Below are positions 61,601 to 64,000 of a stretch of DNA of 64,000 nucleotides, one piece after another. Both the position numbers and the translations under genes were made by a program. Numbering within the stretch: the stretch's first letter is position 1; each line of letters starts with the position of its first letter. This stretch comes from Hyphomicrobium_A sp964493785 (GTDB lineage Bacteria; Pseudomonadota; Alphaproteobacteria; Rhizobiales; Hyphomicrobiaceae). The stretch spans positions 19,189 to 83,188 of the forward strand of contig CAZBPM010000022.1 of NCBI GenBank assembly GCA_964493785.1. Direction: 5' to 3'. The notes beneath the pieces were generated by a model that ran no database searches, was not told the DNA's origin, and worked only from the letters and a program-made list of their open reading frames with translations.

Positions 61601-62612
61601 CGTGAGCTTGCGCGATATGCAGGTTCGCCCTGAGGCGGGCGGGACGGCATCGCTTTCGCTGGAACTATCGGGCCGCGCGTCGACACCGGGTGCGCTCGTT
61701 TCGGTGGCAACCGGCAAGGGGGAACTGACGCTAGGTGACATCGCCGTAGCGGCTCCGACACCGCTGGCCCTCGTCGCCACCTCGGATGCAGTTCTGAACG
61801 GTGAAGCGGGTGGAAGCGGCGAGCAACTCGCCTCGGCCCTGCGCGCGAAGATCGATAGTGGCTCGGTGAAGATTGGGCCGCGCACGATAGCCATCGAGGT
61901 GGCGGACGGCGCGGCGAAGCTGGCGCCCGTTGCCCTCGATTCGGAAGGCGGATCAACGAAGGTGCAGACGACAGTCGATCTCGCATCGCTCGTCGTCGAC
62001 AGCGTGTGGCTGGTGGAGCCGCGGGCGCCGGACGCTCCGCAACCGCGCCATGGCGCGCTGCCGAGCCTGGGTGTCGTCTATACCGGCTCGCTAGCCAACT
62101 TGTGGGCGCTGGATCAGCGGATCACAACGGAGCCGCTTGAGCGGGAACTCGCCATCCGCAAGCTGGAGCTAGACGCTGATAAGCTGGAGCACCTGCGCAA
62201 GGCCGACGCCGAACGGGCGCGCCGCGACGAGGAGCGCCGGAAGGCGCTGGAGTCGGACGAGAGCACAACGGTTCCCGAGCAGCCCGATGTCGCGCCCGGA
62301 ACTGCGGGGGCTATCGTGCCGCTCACGCCCAACGCCGCGGTCGATCCGGCGGCGCTACCGCCTCCCGGCCAGCCGGTACCGGCGATTCCGCCGAGTAGTG
62401 CGAGTGCTGCCGGGGTGAGCGTTCCGCCCGCTCCGGGCCAGGAAGGCCAGACGTTCGGGTCCGCACAGGCCGTCGATCCCATGGCGCCGCCGCCGACCGA
62501 GGCGGGCAGCATCACGCCGGCGTCGCCGGGGCAGGGCTATCGTCCGCGCCGGTCGCAGCGCCAGGTGCAGCCGAACGAGCAGGTTCTGCGCAATCTCATG
62601 AACACCAACTGA
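58695..62612 (+). CDS. AsmA-family envelope protein
   Basis: This 1305-residue protein has a single N-terminal membrane span (about 5-22, LYIAGLISLALAALFAVPYF). The AsmA domain then begins (FVDWNGYRGVFEEEATRILG, REVRVGGNVNLRLLPSPYVS). The long middle is made of repeated beta-strands, as in the YhdP/TamB/AsmA bridge proteins that move phospholipid to the outer membrane. A C-terminal helix (residues about 1135-1185) and a proline-rich tail follow. GGAAGG precedes the start. It is longer than E. coli AsmA (617) and near the size of YhdP (1266). Function in lipid transport is inferred from the family. Confidence 0.9.
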   Translation: MSNGLLYIAGLISLALAALFAVPYFVDWNGYRGVFEEEATRILGREVRVGGNVNLRLLPSPYVSFEKLRIADPSGATGEPLFRAESFTMRLSAPPLLKGIIEANEIVIEKPFVRLAVDANGEGNWGSFAVAAGSLPFVPAGVSLQSVKITDGSISVHGPKGIGVAEIGGLNGELKAESIEGPFAFKGVADTAVGAREVRFATGPMEADGGIRFKATVRGTTHQANTYAMDGRVSDLKGRPRIEGDLTAKLHLAGSELGLATSDPAAPGAKPEVPLIDFKARVAGDSQGLRLEDIALAFEHVGQPQLIAGSATATWADTLNIDMALASRWLDLDRVAKSSESAEAPFDTARNFVIAMMDALPKNADSKVKFDLDQATLGGEAVSGINVEVQRVQGALLLSNLRAGLPGGAKVRLDGAVAGDSASGKGFRGDITLHGSSLSRFLDWAIKDKEIASYVRNEGPFSLQGRLAMTGNSVELSDAGAEFGGRPLKGEVRYMSKDRPSLSIALDGTEIDAGQLWPAGVAGLKRVLAGDSAKAESARTIAWIDPETMDVHLRMRAGLLITEHGRLNDVDMDIGIESGRLAVRSCSFQSTDNLHVDLEGNVADTMKSPKGALHWVVGAPNKEAFASLVQLFDLTDDARTQAERLAAFAPLRLAGTVELGQRRPQSADVLIDGSVQNGGRMTVTALLDGGLDKWREAPADITATIDSKDVAAAWQGMSARGTAAAPSGATPQAGEVFVKAVGVPAKGMMATASVKAPSLFLGYDGRFTLPDDGTRGLDGELRIAARGFGDAMAVAGLGGGASLHETPVSGSVNLTSADRAVVLKPQGLTIGGSRIGGSVALSYPSEGAAIITGEVSVDSATIPGLLNLVIDRKQQADAPEAEPLTAGKSIWPENAFDFAAIDGVEGKLSVKFDTLSLTDKMIVAKARADVELAPGKVSISNLEGKVLGGDLKANVALDRAAGGAGLKADVSLRDMQVRPEAGGTASLSLELSGRASTPGALVSVATGKGELTLGDIAVAAPTPLALVATSDAVLNGEAGGSGEQLASALRAKIDSGSVKIGPRTIAIEVADGAAKLAPVALDSEGGSTKVQTTVDLASLVVDSVWLVEPRAPDAPQPRHGALPSLGVVYTGSLANLWALDQRITTEPLERELAIRKLELDADKLEHLRKADAERARRDEERRKALESDESTTVPEQPDVAPGTAGAIVPLTPNAAVDPAALPPPGQPVPAIPPSSASAAGVSVPPAPGQEGQTFGSAQAVDPMAPPPTEAGSITPASPGQGYRPRRSQRQVQPNEQVLRNLMNTN

Positions 62613-62627
62613 TACGCGCTCGGCGCG

Positions 62628-62894
62628 TCACTGAGGCAGAGGTAGCGCCCTGACGCGGTAGTAGTCGAGGATCCACACGCGGACGGCGCTCGACAGGCCG
62701 GCTTCTCCGCGGGATCTGTCGATCGTGGCGACGAGCGCGGCTAGGGACGTTTCCTCGCGTGTGGCGATGTGCTGGAACGCCTCCCAGAACGGCTCCTCCA
62801 TCGATATGGACGTGCGATGTCCCTTGATGGTGAAGGATCGCTTGTGCGGGCGTGCAGCCTGCTGCGGCGATCGGGGGGGCTCGTTCGCGGCCAT
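62628..62894 (-). CDS. Ribbon-helix-helix protein (RHH_4-like)
   Basis: This 88-residue protein has KRSFTIKGHRTSISMEEPFW, the strand and helix start, then AFQHIATREETSLAALVATI and LSSAVRVWILDYYR, the pattern of the RHH_4 family that is common next to fumC in alphaproteobacteria. It may bind DNA or act as a small partner. It lies 2 bases after the DUF4169 gene on the same strand. Confidence 0.88.
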   Translation of the reverse strand: MAANEPPRSPQQAARPHKRSFTIKGHRTSISMEEPFWEAFQHIATREETSLAALVATIDRSRGEAGLSSAVRVWILDYYRVRALPLPQ

Positions 62895-62896
62895 CC

Positions 62897-63106
62897 CTAC
62901 GTTTCCGACTGTTCTGTTCCGGGCGTGCCCGGCTCACGCCGCAGGGCGTCGAAGTGCCGGTCGGTGCGTTTGGTTTCGGCGTCCTTCTGTACTCGTTCGG
63001 CTTTTGTACGGCCGAACTTGGCGCGGTTCTCCGAGGCTTTGATCTCGGCGTCCTGGCGCTGCCGGGCCTTGCGTGCGCGTCTCAGGTTGACGATCTCGGC
63101 GGTCAT
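62897..63106 (-). CDS. DUF4169 small basic protein
   Basis: This 69-residue protein begins MTAEIVNLRRARKARQRQ and is very basic and helical, ending in a polar tail. The MTAEIVNLRRARK start defines DUF4169. It lies between fumC and the RHH gene, a conserved cluster in Rhizobiales. Its function is unknown. Confidence 0.9.
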   Translation of the reverse strand: MTAEIVNLRRARKARQRQDAEIKASENRAKFGRTKAERVQKDAETKRTDRHFDALRREPGTPGTEQSET

Positions 63107-63140
63107 GTGTGCCTCGCTGTTCGAAGGCGGCTTGGATGGG

Positions 63141-64000
63141 TCAATCAGGTCCGATCATCTTGCGCGGGTCGACAATCTCGTCGAACTCCTTGTCGGTGAC
63201 ATACCCGCCGCCGACAGCTTCCTCGCGCAATGTGGTGCCGTTCTTATGGGCGGTCTTGGCGATCTTGGCTGCCGCGTCGTAGCCAATCTTGGGTGCCAGA
63301 GCGGTGACGAGCATCAACGAGCGCTCGAGGCCGGCCTTGATGTTGTCGACGCGCGGCTCGATGCCAACGACGCAGTTGTCGGTAAACGAGACGGCGGCAT
63401 CAGCCATCAGCCGGACCGACTGAAGGAAATTGTATGCCATGACCGGGTTGTAGACGTTCAGCTCGAAGTGGCCCTGGCTGCCGGCAAAAGTGATCGCGGC
63501 GTTGTTGCCGAAGATCTGCACGCAGACCTGGGTAAGCGCTTCGCACTGGGTGGGGTTGACCTTGCCTGGCATGATCGAGGAGCCGGGCTCGTTCTCGGGC
63601 AATGAAAGCTCACCGAGCCCGGAGCGTGGGCCTGAGCCCAGCAGGCGGATATCGTTGGCGATCTTGAAGAGGGCTGCTGCCAGCGTGTTGATGGCGCCGT
63701 GCGACATGACCATGGCGTCGTGGGCTGCAAGCGCCTCGAACTTGTTTGGGGCGGTGGTGAAGGGGAGCTGGGTGATCGCTGCGATTTTTTCGGCGATCTT
63801 CTCGGCGAAGCCCTTGGGGGCGTTGAGGCCGGTGCCGACGGCGGTGCCGCCCTGTGCCAATTCCATCAGCGAGGGGAGCGTCTGCTCGATGCGCTTGATG
63901 CCGTTCTCAACCTGCTGGGTGTAGCCGGAGAACTCCTGGCCGAGCGTGAGCGGCGTTGCATCCTGCGTGTGGGTGCGGCCGATCTTGATGATGTCCTTCC
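63141..64000 (-). CDS. fumC: Class II fumarate hydratase, C-terminal part (runs off right edge)
   Basis: The frame continues beyond the right edge; the visible part is about 286 residues. It has the family signature GSSIMPGKVNP, IGRTHTQDATPLTLGQEFSG at the start of the visible sequence, and the C-terminal FDEIVDPRKMIGP. Class II enzymes are iron-free homotetramers that turn fumarate into malate in the TCA cycle. The first part is missing only because of the window. Confidence 0.95.
   Translation of the reverse strand, partial: KDIIKIGRTHTQDATPLTLGQEFSGYTQQVENGIKRIEQTLPSLMELAQGGTAVGTGLNAPKGFAEKIAEKIAAITQLPFTTAPNKFEALAAHDAMVMSHGAINTLAAALFKIANDIRLLGSGPRSGLGELSLPENEPGSSIMPGKVNPTQCEALTQVCVQIFGNNAAITFAGSQGHFELNVYNPVMAYNFLQSVRLMADAAVSFTDNCVVGIEPRVDNIKAGLERSLMLVTALAPKIGYDAAAKIAKTAHKNGTTLREEAVGGGYVTDKEFDEIVDPRKMIGPD

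Overview
The window is a high-GC alphaproteobacterial chromosome segment, probably Hyphomicrobiales and perhaps close to Hyphomicrobium. The evidence is the trpF-trpB-trpA-accD-folC order, a CP4-like class II EPSP synthase, an AccD without zinc-ribbon cysteines, a split-alpha transhydrogenase (pntAA-pntAB-pntB), a TIGR02300 acidic zinc protein beside aroA, and a DUF4169/RHH/fumC cluster. The genus is an inference.

Left host segment (1-19080). On the minus strand lie the transhydrogenase genes, a 47-residue cytochrome oxidase subunit IV-like gene, a GAF-GGDEF cyclase, an ABC1 kinase, a Kup potassium transporter and oligoendopeptidase F. On the plus strand are an MgtC/DUF4010 membrane protein, a sigma-54 response regulator, an HxlR regulator, an L,D-transpeptidase and a DUF882 (M15-like) peptidoglycan enzyme. 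OxyR, a possible small RNA divergent from oxyR, and a four-EF-hand secreted protein close the segment.

Mobile element (19081-42457). A 23.4 kb element sits in a tRNA-Ala(GGC) gene. It is bounded by a perfect 47-bp direct repeat, carries a tyrosine integrase next to the left repeat, and has a trio of GGTAGAC boxes inside each end that look like integrase arm sites. Behind the integrase is a replication-like module: a symmetric array of TGTCCTACT repeats around a 29-bp perfect inverted repeat, an AlpA-like protein and a primase-helicase-like protein. I recognise no capsid, tail, conjugation or relaxase genes, so it resembles a P4-like satellite or integrative plasmid. Its cargo is mostly unrecognised: a lone DNA ligase core, a cold-shock protein, a membrane protein with a winged helix, a His/Gly-rich secreted protein behind a hairpin that covers its ribosome binding site, HIRAN and ParA proteins, two PD-(D/E)XK-like proteins, and several membrane proteins. 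A pentapeptide-repeat gene is broken by an in-frame TGA and an SRAP (YedK/HMCES) gene by a frameshift.

Right host segment (42458-64000). After the restored tRNA come TIGR02300, the aroA-cmk-rpsA group, sppA-ihfB-lapA, the trp/accD/folC cluster, an HxlR/AzoR divergent pair, a PcrA/UvrD helicase, a 1305-residue AsmA protein, an RHH protein, DUF4169 and the C-terminal part of fumC, which runs off the right edge. These are ordinary housekeeping genes.

The best candidates for something undescribed are the symmetric repeat array with its primase module, the membrane/winged-helix protein, the hairpin-controlled His-rich secreted gene, and the possible defence cargo at 38.5-41.4 kb. All functional claims come from reading the sequence by eye; no database search was run.
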